The notes beneath the pieces are model-generated. The model made no database searches. It saw only the letters and a program-made list of their open reading frames with translations, and was not told where the DNA came from. Shown here one piece after another: positions 11,772-25,000 of a stretch of 64,000 bases of DNA. Within the stretch, counting starts at the first letter, position 1, and each line of letters starts with the position of its first letter. The stretch is from contig CAJFCJ010000008.1 in assembly GCA_904063045.1 (NCBI GenBank), positions 1,540,097-1,604,096 on the forward strand, written 5' to 3'. The position numbers and the translations under genes are program-made. This DNA comes from Dimorphilus gyrociliatus (lineage: Eukaryota > Annelida > Polychaeta > Dinophilidae).

Positions 11772-12159
11772 ATGTTCAAAATTCTAACGTGTCTGGCTTC
11801 GATTTATATGATTTGTTATTTAGAGGCTTTTACTTTTCGAAGGAATTTTGAAAAAGGTCAGTTTCTTATTATTGTGAATTTTTCGCATTTAATTTTTTAC
11901 AGCTCTTCTCGTATATTCTTTCTTTCTTTTTATATATTCTGTAGATGAGAATGATGATCAAACGTGGAAGAGGATATTTCAAATAACAAAACTTTGTTCG
12001 AATGGGGGCAATCCTTCTCTTTGTAAACTTTATAGGGAAAGACGAAGTTCTAGTATAAGTTGTAGACCAAATATTTCTCGACTACAATGCTATGATGAGT
12101 ATATTGCTAGGATTTTTAGTAAGCCCAGAGACAAGGTTCGGATTGTGGGAAAACGTTAG
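11772..12159 (+). CDS. Putative secreted cysteine-peptide prohormone, two exons, family not recognised
   Basis: Exons 11772-11856 and 11945-12159 (GT-AG, phase 1) encode 99 residues. A signal peptide (MFKILTCLASIYMICYLEA) is followed by FTFRR, an acidic spacer, then WKR, a loop with Cys-(8 residues)-Cys, the furin-like site RERR, a second Cys-(8)-Cys loop, and a terminus ending IVGKR then stop. RR, KR, RERR and GKR are classic convertase sites, and Gly before KR predicts C-terminal amidation. The likely products are two single-disulphide peptides, roughly IFQITKLC...CKLY and SSSISC...RIV-amide (inference). A second in-frame acceptor, TTTTTTACAG at 11891-11900 region, would insert 15 hydrophobic residues; the downstream acceptor TTCTGTAG fits a soluble prohormone better. 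It matches no neuropeptide family I can recall. A chance reading frame is possible but unlikely given signal peptide, splice phase and site spacing together. Confidence 0.6.
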
Positions 12160-12844
12160 TTAAGATAGTTATTATTGAAAAAATTTAAGAAGAAGAGGAA
12201 GAAACCAAAATGTAACTTTTTCTTTATATTTGTTCCCTTAAACTTTTTCTCTACCTCGTATGGTATTTGTTAAAATTCTTCTTATCTCAAAAAAAAAAAG
12301 AGATCAGATAGAATTTTTCTTGATTTTAAACAATTTATCTGTAAAATATACTATCCATATATTGCAGGCTATTTTTCAATAATAGTATTTTATTCGTTAT
12401 TTTTTATATTTAACTTTTCATCAGGAAATTTGAATGAAAACTTCATTATTATTGTACACTTTTCTACTATTTTTATATATTTATGTAGTGTATTTTTTAA
12501 CAAAAAAAAATAATTCTCAATCACGGAGAGAATCTGTTTTTGCAAAAATAGAAGAATTTTTATGTTCCTTTAATTTTTTTTCTATTTTTTTTTACTTACT
12601 TTTATCCATTTATCTTTACAAATGTTGAGAAAAGATATAAAGTTCTATCAAAAGAAAATTCGGAGATGATTTTTTAATTTAAAAAAATTTCCTAATATAA
12701 TTTATATTTATATATATATTTACACATATATTTATTACTTATAGACTAATTGTAATCTGCATGAATTTTAACTTATCATATAAGATGAAATTTTTTAAAG
12801 TACAATAACCTTCAAATTATTTTTACTTCCACGCTAAATATATA

Positions 12845-12905
12845 TAATTTATATATATATATATATATATATATACAGTATATATACAGTATATATACTT
12901 TATAT
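12845..12905. repeat. (TA)n microsatellite with TATACAGTATA units
   Basis: An uninterrupted TA run followed by two ATACAGTATAT units. Confidence 0.8.
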
Positions 12906-15900
12906 ATATTTTTAATTACCTTAAATTGTTTATAAAACTAAATAAAGTATATATTCCATATAAATATGCATAAATATTTCACGAAATGAATAAAAAATTT
13001 TACTTCACACTCTATTCTTATAAACAAGAAAACGAAATTGATGGAGGAAGATAAAAAGCCATATTAGTTTATAACTACACGTGATACCTGTAACTTTTAT
13101 CATACCAAATGCTGAAAGGTTTATTTACTTGACTACATAAAACTACTCTTTACATCTTTTTAAGTAAAATGCCATTTTTGTCTCATAATTATGCTGCAAA
13201 ATAGCCATTGCCCGAATAATCATTTTTTTAAAGAAGTAAGACAACACCGAATAATAGAATATCTCTTACGACAAAAAACTTTGATATTCATATACAAACA
13301 ACTTTAATATTCGTTGATCATAGTAGGAAAGTGTTAAAAAAATACTAAAATCCGAAATTCTTCTCATTAAAAATGCATTTAAAGATACAAGTGGAGTAAA
13401 AACTTTCTGCAAATAATTAATTTATTATGAAAATCATGAATATCTTCAAAAAGAACATTTTCTTTTATACTAATATGTTTTCTTTATTCTAATACTCAAG
13501 AACTGATCTGTTCTTCCCTTTTGAGAATATTCATATTAAAGACCTCTTTACTTGACTTTGAAAATAAAACAATAATCCTATTTATTTTTTAATTACAAAC
13601 TTTGATGGGTAGAATTACTACCTACATATCTGATAATAGATCAATTCAGTGATTATCTGTTGATGAAGATTGCTATTAAAACTGTCTCTTTTTAACCAAT
13701 TAATAGTTATCGACGTGGGTGTATGTATATTAAATTAGCATGATCAATCAATTTAAGAAAAGACGCCATCTGTTGTAACAAATATTTTTACTTCATTTTT
13801 TTATTTTAAAGACAACAGATAAAGTTATCAAGAAAGAATCTTATATTCAAATGTCTTATAGGAAATATTAGTATTCAAAAAGAACTACATAATATTGGGT
13901 AATATTCATAATACTTTCAATGATAACAAATAATCTTATAAATGCTCTCAACGAACTTGAAATGACTTATTATTAGTAGTATGATTGTAATGAATGTACG
14001 TCATTGGTATTAACGATTAGTCAACATAAATTCCATTTACTTGTTATCGTAATATTATTCCCAAAGTTAGACGTTTTATTTGTGAGAAGGAATAAAAAAA
14101 CTATCACTTATTCATTTCTTCTTCAGCGGAAATTTATAAAGTTTTTTGTCATTTCCAGAGGGGGAAAATAAACTTTAATAAGATGGATTCGATGTCATAA
14201 ATACAATTTGCTTGTCAGAAAAAGACTTAAAAATAACTAGAATGAGCGAGGTACCTGACAAACAATAAGTTTTCATCAAGAGCACATAATTCATAATTCA
14301 TTTTTAGTGGACAAAATTCTTAGTTGAGGACAGGATTCAATGTAATTGTTTTAATGCTCAGTAACTATAAATATTTCACTAGACCGGAAAAAACGACGAG
14401 AGGAGAAAGAAAAAGTAGGAAGAGTGTATAATAAGCATAAGTTAGAGAAGTAGACAAAAGTGAAGAAACAAAGGAAAAAAACGTCGACTGATAAAGATTA
14501 TGCATACAAAAAGGACAATAACTGAACATTCGCTGTGCTGATTGGGTCTGAAAGTAAATATTATATTTTTGACTAGCTTGCATTTTTATATACTTAAGCA
14601 CTAGGGAATATCGTAGTATATTATTTTAACAATAATGAGGAACGTCACAAAAAACAAAAGATCTTAAAGAACTTTATAAATTTATTTAAATGGATACTAC
14701 TGTTAAAATAACAACTTTTATTATTTCTATATAAATAGTAATATAATGTTACTCATACTATTGATAAGAAATTGTACTAATTACGAGTAATTAATTCTCA
14801 TGATCATAAATAATTGAAAATATTTATACCAATGATATAATAAATAATAAAGAGTAGTATTCTTAAAAATAATAACTTCTCTCGGGCAATTTATCAGATT
14901 TTTCGTTGGGGAGCTTATTACAAAATTACCTAAAATTGAGTTAGTAAGAGCATAGATGGCAGCACACATATATTTACTATTCTACTTTTCTAGCCAGTTT
15001 GCCGTTAATCTATTTTGATCCGTTGTATCCTAATTTTAGGTGACATTCCGCTAAATAACTATTTAGAAAGGCAACTATGCACTACTGAGAATTTTTTGAG
15101 CTTTTTAAAAATACATCATAAATATATTCTGGTATAACTATTCATCCATTAGTTGTTTTGTAAAAAAAATTTATCTAATATAATGTATATATGCTTATAG
15201 ATTTCGACAAAACAGTTTCTTTGATTATCTATTGGACATGTGTAGATACATGCGTTTACACGCTTCAAGCTAATATGAATATACCATACACGATTGATAT
15301 AAAATGTATGCATTAAAAAATTTTTGTACGTTTGGTTGACAATTGCACACAACTTTAGAGGATTGAAGGGAGAGAAGAGAAAACAAGCCTGTATATACTA
15401 ATATACATAGCATACATTCATATCAATGAAATACACTATGTTAAAAATACGCACTGATTAACATTTTGAAGAGTTTTGTTGCGCATTTTACGCAATTAGT
15501 ACATAAATATAACATAAATGATATAACATAAATGGTACCATCGTACATTAAAAAGCATGATGGTACATTGAATAAAATGGTATATACGAGAGTAAAGTCA
15601 ATTTCCGAGAAATTTATTCCCTAGAAAACTTATCCAAAGATGAAAAAAAGTTAAATAATATTAAATGGAATAAAAACAGGAAATAATTACTAGAATGTAA
15701 ATTATTTAATAGTTTTCTTCAGTCATTCATATATTCTAAAAGCCGGTTTTGCAACATGACAGGATTATAGAATAGAGCTGTTCATGTATCGAAATACTAA
15801 CTGTTAGCAAACATGGTTGATAATAAATTTTCTAAACAAAAAACCAGTTGAAATAAAAACTTTTTTTTATGTTCGGTATTAACAGTAAAGAGATTAGCAT

Positions 15901-16959
15901 TACTCCATTTTTAATGAAAAACTAAGAGTCAAAGCCATTCTGATTATATATAGACAAAATGTATTGATTATCAGTAAAGCACTAAAGAGTAGTAAACTTC
16001 ACGGTGATGAATCAGATGCATAGGAACAGTAAGTGTCTATCACTTGTTTACAAAATGAAAACAGTGATGTATTGAAAGAAGGCAAGTAGTTACTGAAATT
16101 GTCTACAATATGAAGTTGGAAGAATTAACAGATAGTCAACACAACCTCAGCCAAAAATAAATGTTTCGGCTCAAATAGCCCATAGACAAAGAATTTTTCT
16201 TACCTAAAGAGCTATTAATTAGTCTTTCTTTGAATACATAAATGCAAACCCTATCAGAAGATAAAATTAAGCAAATTATATAGACGGCCTGTTAAAACTT
16301 TATGTCAATACTAAAGTGAGATGAAGAACAAGAAATGACTAAGAAATTAGGAATCTACCTGTCTGTAAACCAGGGTTGTGGTCAACTGGTGACAAAGCAG
16401 TTAGTAGTATTCATGAACTATATAGCAGTAAAGATTTAAATCGAAAAAAGTATGTGATATTTGCAATGTAATTTTCACATAAAGAAATAAACATGTAGAA
16501 GTAGAAGAAAAAGTTGGGTATATTATTTATGGAAAAGAGATAAAAGAAATCTCTTTACAAAGCAGAAAAAATCGAAAAAAAGAAGGTATTGTCTGATTAT
16601 AGAACAATTTCTATAGCATTTTCAGGGATTTTGCTCAAAATATACATTATATTAAGTAATATTAAAAATAAAAGCCATACATCTAGAAAAAGATTTAGAA
16701 ATGACGTCTAAAAAATGTTCCTTGCGCATATATATGTAAATAATTTAACAAAGTCATATTTAAATATATGTACCGATAGTAAATTAGTTGAAATACTATT
16801 TACGTTAATTAAAAACAAAGAGAAATTGAAAAAATTTGCATATATTTATATGAACTCATTGCTTTATATTTTATTTTTAAATCTCTACGTTTCCAAATTA
16901 TCTGCAATATATTCTATATATATTTAGATCTCTGTTTCATGAGCTGCAAGCTCAACATA

Positions 16960-17075
16960 TATAAACATATATATATATATACTAATATAAATTTATATCT
17001 AAATATGGCATAGATCTATATATGTGTCAATACGTATATATATATAAAATTTATACAGTATATATATATTTTCCT
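16960..17075. repeat. TA-rich tract with a TATACAGTATA unit
   Basis: Alternating TA runs with one TTATACAGTATATATA near 17050-17066. Confidence 0.65.
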
Positions 17076-17153
17076 TCACACTAAAGTATTAAATATAAAT
17101 AAGTGTATACGTTCTGCAAAAACCTTTCTGTAAATCAATCCATGATGGCATGC

Positions 17154-17242
17154 AAAGGAGAAGCTGCTAAACGGCTCTATTAAGCGGTCAACTGCTTGTA
17201 TATTTTGTTGGCTTTACAGCTTCAGCATATATTCTCCTTTAA
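17154..17242. repeat. Imperfect inverted repeat, about 90 nt
   Basis: AAAGGAGAA near the left end is matched by TTCTCCTTT at the right end. Inside these, GCTGCTAAACGGC pairs imperfectly with GGCTTTACAGC. It could be a small foldback (MITE-like) element or a chance hairpin. Confidence 0.4.
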
Positions 17243-17527
17243 CTCTAAGTTTCTTTATTGAAAAGTATGAAAATCTTTACTTATTAGTGATTGCTAATTA
17301 AGAACATCCCAAATGACACTACTCTATTTGGGAAATGCGAGCTAATATCACAAAATAATAAATAAATGCTTTAGAAAGATATTTTTGACTTTCAAATAAG
17401 GTGAACTAAAGTAAAATTTCTCAATAATATGTTTTTTTGAAGATAAACATGGATCTGCTTATAATACTTACTGATGTAGAAAGGATATGAGTATAGCAAT
17501 AAAGCCTCTGTTGCAGTATTGGTTTAA

Positions 17528-17639
17528 GCCGCTTTGCTGCTCAGCTACCGCTTCTTTCAGAGACAGAGGGAAATAAAATATTTGCTCTACAGCCAGTGTA
17601 AAGTCAGACTCGCGGCAACTGAGCAGCTGAAAGTGACGC
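17528..17639. repeat. Inverted repeat with about 26-nt arms
   Basis: The left arm (about 17528-17551) contains GCTGCTCAGCTACCGC. The reverse complement of the right arm (about 17612-17639) contains GCTGCTCAGTTGCCGC. The spacer is about 60 nt. It is GC-richer than its surroundings and lies about 290 nt from the previous inverted repeat. Confidence 0.5.
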
Positions 17640-17824
17640 TGTAAATGTGACGCTTTGACCTTGAAGGCGTAAGTTTCATATGCATGTTCATTTGTTTATT
17701 AACTTTCGGATCTATAAGTTGGTAAGTGTATAGCATAGATATCCAAAATACGAGTATTAGAGTGTTTTTATGATTTGTTGTATTGTATATTTGGCATATT
17801 TTCCATATTACATATATAAATATT

Positions 17825-17848
17825 CAAGTACATATATAATTTATACAG

Positions 17849-17887
<39 letters not shown>

Positions 17888-17890
17888 GCA
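17825..17890. repeat. (TA)n microsatellite with TATACAGTATA
   Basis: TTATACAGTATATATACATA followed by a long TA run. Confidence 0.75.
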
Positions 17891-18119
17891 CATATATATA
17901 ACATACGACAAGGCATATATATATTCATGTACATGTATATTTCTCGAAGTAGATCTTCAGTACACTGTGAGAAGCACGTTTGTATGCAGTATACATAGCT
18001 TTATATATCCTATATGAACTATTCATACTTCTAATTTATAAGTCTACAAGAAAATAAACGAACATGTACAAAAATAAATCCTTTTGTTCTATATAAATTT
18101 AGCACATGTAAATAAGCGA

Positions 18120-18120
<1 letters not shown>

Positions 18121-18165
<45 letters not shown>
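18121..18165. repeat. (TA)n microsatellite
   Basis: Pure alternating TA of about 44 nt; a second, shorter run lies at 18265-18292. Confidence 0.9.
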
Positions 18166-18168
<3 letters not shown>

Positions 18169-21067
18169 TAGACACTGAATATGTAACAGATATTCTTATG
18201 ATAAAACAACACCCATATTTTATAAAAGAAATTGTTCATGAACACCTACCAGCTGATTTATGTATTATATATATATATATATATATATATTCGTAGAATA
18301 TCATGTCTAGTATTCTGTTTTTAAACTGCATAGTTATTATATCTATCTAAATATACATAGGCGTTTTAAATGCTTAATCTTCATTAAATTTTGGCGTAAT
18401 ACTAATTATTAGGAAAATGACACCCGTTGAGTAATTTAAGGTTTCTATCGAAGAAAATTTTACGAGTTATTCTAGACCACATGAAAGGCAAAAAGTAGAA
18501 AATATTCTTTCACAGAAAGCTAGCTCAACAACAATGCTTTTCAAAGATCATCAGCTATGTAATTTGTTACCATAGTAACGACCTTTGAACTATAAGACGG
18601 AATAATTGTAATTTCACCGACGATCGCAAACAAACCCTGTCTTATTATTTAATGAATGACAGAATTACATGAAGAAAAAGCAAATCGGTGATAAAGTCTG
18701 AGTGTTGCTTTTTTATTGATTAGTTAGCTGTCTGTTTTAAGGTTGTAAGAAACTGTAGAAATTGTTTCAATGGTTAATCCTGATAACGACGTTAGACGAC
18801 AATTAATTAGTTTCTAAACAATATACTGACAATAAATAATCGAAAAAGACCAGTAGATATCGAATTTTGATCTGTCATTGTTTAACAGCTGTCATTAATT
18901 TTCTTCGAATATTTTTAGTATTAAGAGATCTCGAAAAGCGCCAAAAAATGCATCTATGTACATTTACATTTTCTAAGTAATTTCTCTTCCAATCGAAATT
19001 TATTTGTAGCCTTTTCTTTACAAGGTTAAGGTCTGCTTTAGCCTTTGGGTTTACAAATATCAATTGCAGATCAATTAATAGATCATTATTTTAACCTTAT
19101 AAACTCTATATACGTTTACTAAACCATTATGAATTAAAGTAATTTTTGAGTATATTACTCTTGGTAAATCATAAGAATTATTTATTACTTCTTTTAAGCT
19201 ATAAGCTTTCTTTTCATCTTTTTTATGCTTTCTCTTTTTACCTTTACTAACTTCGTCTATCGACCTTCCATCATCATGGAATTGAATACAGCCGATTTAA
19301 AATGAATATATGAGAGAGAGAGAGAGAATGTGTTTGCAAGAATAATAGAAAAGTACAGTGACAGAAGGTAAAAAAAAGGGAAATTAAAAAAATTGATTAA
19401 AATTAAAAGAAAAATGAATAAAATGGCTATCTGACGAAAAAGAAATAAAAGCAAAGAAATTAATTACAGAAAAACGATAAATTACATGAATAATTGAATA
19501 ATCTTTGGAACTGTATCATTTAACTTTTGGCAAACTGTGAAGGCTCTACACGATTTTTTCATTAAAGCTGCACATTTTTTCTTTTTCTTTGGTTATTATG
19601 AAATTAAACTAACTTTTTATCTCTACTTTCACTCCCATGTTGTCTGTCTTCATCTCCCTTTAAAATTCGTTTGCCCCCTCATCTACCTACCTCTTCCGTC
19701 CCTCTCCTCCCCTCTCTCTATATTGTCTAATTTTTATATCTCTTTCTGCATTTTACTTTCAATTGAATTAAGAAATTTTCTTTATAAAAAAAAGTAATTG
19801 AATTTAAAATCAAATTATCTATTCGGGACACAGCCGAAAGAAATTTGCGAAATTTGTTGGACTTTTTACGGTTGTTTATTTTGATTTAAGCCTCTTTTCG
19901 ATATAAAAATTCCAATTTACTTCTGTAGATTTCATTCTCCATTAACTTTAAAGAGAAACAAAAAATGCCTATTTAAAACTGTAATTGGCTTCCCTGTAAT
20001 CTAGTCAGTGCTCGAGCCATCGGTATACATATATTATAATACAATAAAGCATCTACGAATTGATTACTTTTCATGAATACTTCATGCAATCCATCTTTAT
20101 GGATATTTTCGACCTTTCATTTCATTTACGGAGGAAGTTAATTTGTTTCGAGCGGTTGCTTGCAATGAAATTTCCTATCAGTAAAAATAAAAATGTAAGC
20201 AATGAAGTTTTACGATGGTAAGACCTCAGATTTTTAAGACCGATAGAATGTAAACAAATGTAAAAAATATGTGAAAAAAAATTCTTGGAATAGTTTTTTT
20301 GCTTCTAACTAAATTTTCTTCCTGTTTCTCATCATTATCATTTTGCGTGCCTAGAATCCGATTGCATTTACACATTTACCGTCATAAAAATGAATTGCAC
20401 CATTTAGATGTTAGGAAAATCGCTTTTTAGCGTTACTCAAGATATTTTGAAATGATGGCTCAATATTTGAGATAATACATTCAAATCGATAAATCCGAGA
20501 ATGGAATAAATAGAATAAAAAGGCCTATTTCAAAAGAGACAATGATAATACTCGACTTGTTCCAGAAAGGAAGGAGAATTAATCGATAAAAGCCTTAATA
20601 TCTTGGGAAAATATTGTTTTTATTAAGGAATTTAGTAGATAAAGTAATATTCTGTTGGTGTGTGGGCGGTTGGTTTACGACTGCTGATATTTTGTAAACT
20701 CTAGAGAATACAGAATACAACTAAATACGATCAGAAAAAGATATATCAGGGATTTACGTGATCATTGCTCCCATAAACTCTTAAAGGGTTAGGATAAATG
20801 AAAAATATTCGCGCCAATAGACGTCTAAAAAACCGTTTAGAAGCTACAGAAGATTTTTGCCTAACACAAAATAATTCCACTTAATTAAGTTGTCCGGAAA
20901 AAGCCTATTGATTTTTCTTCTATTGCAGAAATTTTCCAGTTTCTTTCCCCTTCTATCTTTTTATTTGTTTTAATTTGTTTCTATCTTTTTTACTACTTAG
21001 AATAAAAACTTGTACTAATTAACTTGGCATTTGTAAACTTTAACGTGTCTTTTTGTGCACAGTTATC

Positions 21068-21916
21068 ATGCCGGGAGACGCCCGTAGGAAACGGTTTTTA
21101 TACCAGCGTTCTCAGACGTTGCCGGCGGAAGATGCTGGTGAATCTCTATTAGAAAGGGGAGAGGAAAAAGAATTGAGAAAACCTAGTGGCAGTATAAGAC
21201 GAACGCAATTTAAGCAGAGGAGATCAATAACGTTGAGTGAGGCGCCTGTTTTGAGGCCAAATGATTCTCAAAGGACATCTTCCAGGACTACACCAACCGA
21301 ACTCTTTCATAAAATGAGGGACAAAATTCAACAAAAATTATTCCAGACCGAATGGCCTAATGCTGCCGTAATAGTAGAAGATCGACGGCAAAGGGCATTA
21401 GAGGCCCTTGAGGCCTCAATAGGAGCGCAGGAGACGCCACAAACTAGTAAAAAGGAATTAATTTGGGAAAAAATCGAATTGAAGGAAGTTTCAGCCCTGA
21501 CCGGTGCTAAATACAAATATTCGCCAACAAAGGTACCAAAATCAGACCTACCTAGACCAAAATCTTGTTCAGAAGACCCTCGGCCTAAAATGTCACAATC
21601 GAAATCCGATTTTCAACCGTCCACATCATCGAGCTCTCCAATCGAACAAAGAGAAATAATTCTCGATGCTAAAGCCCAGGCAAGGCTTCAGAGTGAAAAA
21701 TCTATCCCAGATGTCGTGTTTGATGATCATGGTCAAACATGGGATGTTTACGGGGCAGAATTTGATCCCGAAATCCTAGGTCAAGCTATACAAAATCACT
21801 TACGAGAATTAATGAACGGAAAAGAGGAGAAAAAACAAGAAAGATCGAGGTCTCAAGGCTTTTGGTTCAAGCTGTTTTGCTTGTTCCGGCAGACACCCGA
21901 AGAGGCGTCTGCTTAA
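21068..21916 (+). CDS. GPRIN-like protein with GRIN C-terminal domain
   Basis: GPRIN proteins bind activated Go/Gi alpha subunits and promote neurite growth at the plasma membrane (family knowledge). This exon encodes 282 residues from the ATG at 21068. A good splice acceptor, TTTTTGTGCACAG, ends at 21062, six bases before that ATG, so a 5' non-coding or short coding exon probably lies upstream. The N-terminal two thirds are basic and Ser/Pro-rich, with RRKR and repeated RR motifs. Residues of about 210-245 read PDVVFDDHGQTWDVYGAEFD then EILGQAIQNHL. This closely follows the GRIN_C pattern (DE.G.TWEVYGA...LG.AIQ.HL) as I recall it. The tail GFWFKLFCLFRQ has one aromatic/Cys patch that may help membrane attachment (inference). 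Poly(A) signal AATAAA at 21998-22003. The call rests on the C-terminal motif only. Confidence 0.75.
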   Translation: MPGDARRKRFLYQRSQTLPAEDAGESLLERGEEKELRKPSGSIRRTQFKQRRSITLSEAPVLRPNDSQRTSSRTTPTELFHKMRDKIQQKLFQTEWPNAAVIVEDRRQRALEALEASIGAQETPQTSKKELIWEKIELKEVSALTGAKYKYSPTKVPKSDLPRPKSCSEDPRPKMSQSKSDFQPSTSSSSPIEQREIILDAKAQARLQSEKSIPDVVFDDHGQTWDVYGAEFDPEILGQAIQNHLRELMNGKEEKKQERSRSQGFWFKLFCLFRQTPEEASA

Positions 21917-21997
21917 CTTATTAGAGAAAAATATCCTATTCGTAAAAGCAAAAACGAAATGCTCTAAAACTGAATTTGCATCTTGGATTTTTGTGTT

Positions 21998-22003
21998 AAT
22001 AAA
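21998..22003 (+). other. Poly(A) signal AATAAA of the GPRIN-like gene
   Basis: About 80 nt after the stop codon, in an AT-rich 3' flank. Confidence 0.55.
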
Positions 22004-25000
22004 ATATACCTACACATCTGGGAACTTATTCGCCTACTCTGTTTTCATATCTCTTACATGGATTAATTAGTTAATTATTGAAGAGAAAAATGAAAATCTC
22101 TCAAATGAGCCACAGATTAGCCATAGAACGAAAAAAAACACGACAAAAAAATACATATATAAGATTTCTGGAATCACCTTTTAACAGAAAATGATAAGTT
22201 TAATATTAATAGGACGAAATACAATCTGGAAATTCTGCTCCTTGTACTATTCAGTAGCACTTTAAGGGATTAATGATCAATAATGAAGCAAACAAATGAA
22301 GGAAAGAAGGGGAATGGCAGGGTGAAGTGTAAGGAAAAATTACATATATATATATATATATATATATACACTGTATATAGTTTTAATGTAATATGTACTA
22401 CATGCTAATACATATGTATATATAATTATATATACTGTATATATATAATTATATATACTGTATATATATAATTATATATACGGTATATATATATATATAC
22501 ATATATATACAAAGTGTATGTAGGGAGAAAGATTGAGGGAATGTAGGCGAAAGAAATAAAACGTGCACGAAAGTTAAATATTGGGAAAACAGTAGAAAAT
22601 TTATTTGTTTCAAGTATTCTGCTTTCTTATTTGTATTCTACAAATTAAAACTAGTTGAATTTGAGAAACAATTTCTCCTACTTTTAGATAAATAGTCGCA
22701 TAAAAAATATATACATTAAAAAAGCTAAATTTGCAGAAAAAACCAATTGGGAGAGGTATCGAACAATAAATTTCTACTATCGGGCTGCTGTTAGTCGTAA
22801 AAGATGTTGATGATAGCAGCTTTGACATATCTAGGTCAAACAGTATGCCACATTCTTGAAAATGGTCATATCATCTCAGTGTAATTAAAAATGACATCTA
22901 ATTTGCACATTTAAAGGATACAGAGTAATAAAGATGAATATAATACGAAAGAATACTTATCGTAAATACAGTGTATAAAAGTGTATGAAATTTGTGTGCA
23001 TACGTCTATAGACATTGTATGCCTGCTACCTTTTTATACAAAGCTCACGATATCTATACGAATCCGAAACAATTGGCATTTCTATTCGATATATCGATAA
23101 TGTGACCACTGATGCACGTTCAATACGTACTATTTTTTAAGTGATACGTTAATTATATCTCTTTCTCTCCATCCATCTTACTCTCTCTTCCTTATATTTT
23201 CTATCACTCTACCTTTCTACTCCCTATAATTTTGCTGCATATTTCTCAGAGCATTTAAAATGACATTTTCCTATTTTGGGAAGAAGTAATTTGATAGTAT
23301 GATGTTTTTTTTAACATAAAAGAAGGGAACTTTCGATTTATATAAGTATATTGTGTTTTCATTGTTTTTGCCTTTTTGGGCTCATCGTGATTATAAAACA
23401 GAAACTCCATATAGATTTATTATTGTTTATCCGGTATATATAGTAATATATACTTATTGTAAGTTGTATTGTATATTTCATATAAAGAAAATTTGTTAAA
23501 TTTTACAAAATTCCAAAGAAAAATATTTACATCGATATTTTTTTATTTGATATGCTATTTTCACTTTCAATATAAACAATAAATATGACAATTTTTTATA
23601 GTAGACCGGTATTTTTCATATACAGTACATTTACAATGTACGCACGAATTTTTTCTATATAGATTTTTTATCTATATAATGTACTGCATTAGTTTGTATC
23701 ATTTATATACCCACTATCTTTTTTAGATGAACCTTTTTAGTGCTTCTAAAAAAATCCGATTAGCCATCAGAAAAAATCTAGTTGGGGAAGCTTTTTCCAT
23801 CTGTATTGTTTAAAAACTGAATCAGGAAAGAATTAGTTAAAAAGAAACGTGATGTGTCAACTAATTTTAATTGACAGAACACTTTGTAAAGGTTTTAGTT
23901 AATATACTTAATACCCACTGTCTCACATAAAAATCCACACACGTACACACTGATACATGCACAGATATAAGCACATAGACATTATTTAGAAATACGTATG
24001 CTTTTGCTTATATAGCTTCACTGTATAAAAAAGAGAATAGAGGTATATCTAAACCGGAAAAGTATAATTTAATATTTCATGTGAATATTAGCGTAAATAG
24101 TTTATTACACTTGATTTGTAATTTATTAAACTTTTACACGATTATTTTTTAGTTTAGTGATTTTAGAGAGGAGAGAGAAATCGACAAAATAAAAATAAAA
24201 TATGACGGTGAAGGGATATGTGCTGCCCTTAATAAAAACCTTGTAAGGAGAAATTACGGCTTCATTAAATTTAATCTATGTTGCTTCTATGAGTAAAAAA
24301 TAGACGAACTGAAGAGGGTAGTATGAAATTAAATACTTTAATACAAAAGACAGAATGAGGAGGAAAAATTTTCCCTTTTTTTAAGTTCATAATTAATATC
24401 AACACCAGACGAACTCGAAGCGTGTTAATTAATTCTTTCCTTTCCTTTCTTTTTCTTTTTTCTTTTCCAGTTACAAATGATGTTTCTTCTCTGTTTTAAT
24501 GACAGATTAATTTTGCCAGTTTAATCAAGGTTGATAGTGTGTAAAAGGCTCATCTTTTATGCACGTGTCTGCTTCATCAGCTACCGGCAGATAATTAAAA
24601 ATATTTAATTAAGTAACTTCTTATTTGTTATTTTTCTTTATCTAGAGGAAATGAAAAAAATAAGAAATTATGTAATAACAATAGTTAGTAAAACTGGAAG
24701 TTTTATTGGCAATCTGTTGTTGAGTGATATCGATAATACTATTTTTAAACGTTACTATTTATCTAAAGATTTTATATATATACTGTATATATTACATTAC
24801 ATATGTGCTGTATATTACTACTAACAGCTGGACTTAGTGTATACAGAATCCCAGTTGATTACGCTTAATACTAATGAAGTCTGATATTAAGCTCTTAATT
24901 AAATTACCTAACTATTATTGTTGATCAAGAAAGACTAATATCATCTAGTTTCCAAGTTCTTAATATAAATCAATCAATCAATCAATCCATAACAGTAACA

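Larger units (their letters stand above)
12160..21067. other. Gene-poor stretch
   Basis: About 8.9 kb with no supported gene. It contains (TA)n tracts at 12845-12900, 16960-17075, 17825-17890, 18121-18165 and 18265-18292, two imperfect inverted repeats near 17.2 and 17.6 kb, and AGATGGC-type sites at 13763-13771 (minus) and 14954-14962 (plus). A hydrophobic short frame at 12434-12628 starts MKTSLLLYTFLLFLY but is probably fortuitous in AT-rich DNA. The right end should contain the upstream exon or promoter of the GPRIN-like gene, not identified. Confidence 0.55.

Noticed and set aside
12434-12628. Signal-peptide-like frame 270 nt past the peptide gene
   Set aside because: Entirely hydrophobic or low-complexity with no Cys pattern or dibasic sites; typical of AT-rich noise.
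18084-18296. 70-codon plus-strand frame
   Set aside because: Mostly a translated (TA)n microsatellite (Tyr-Ile repeats).
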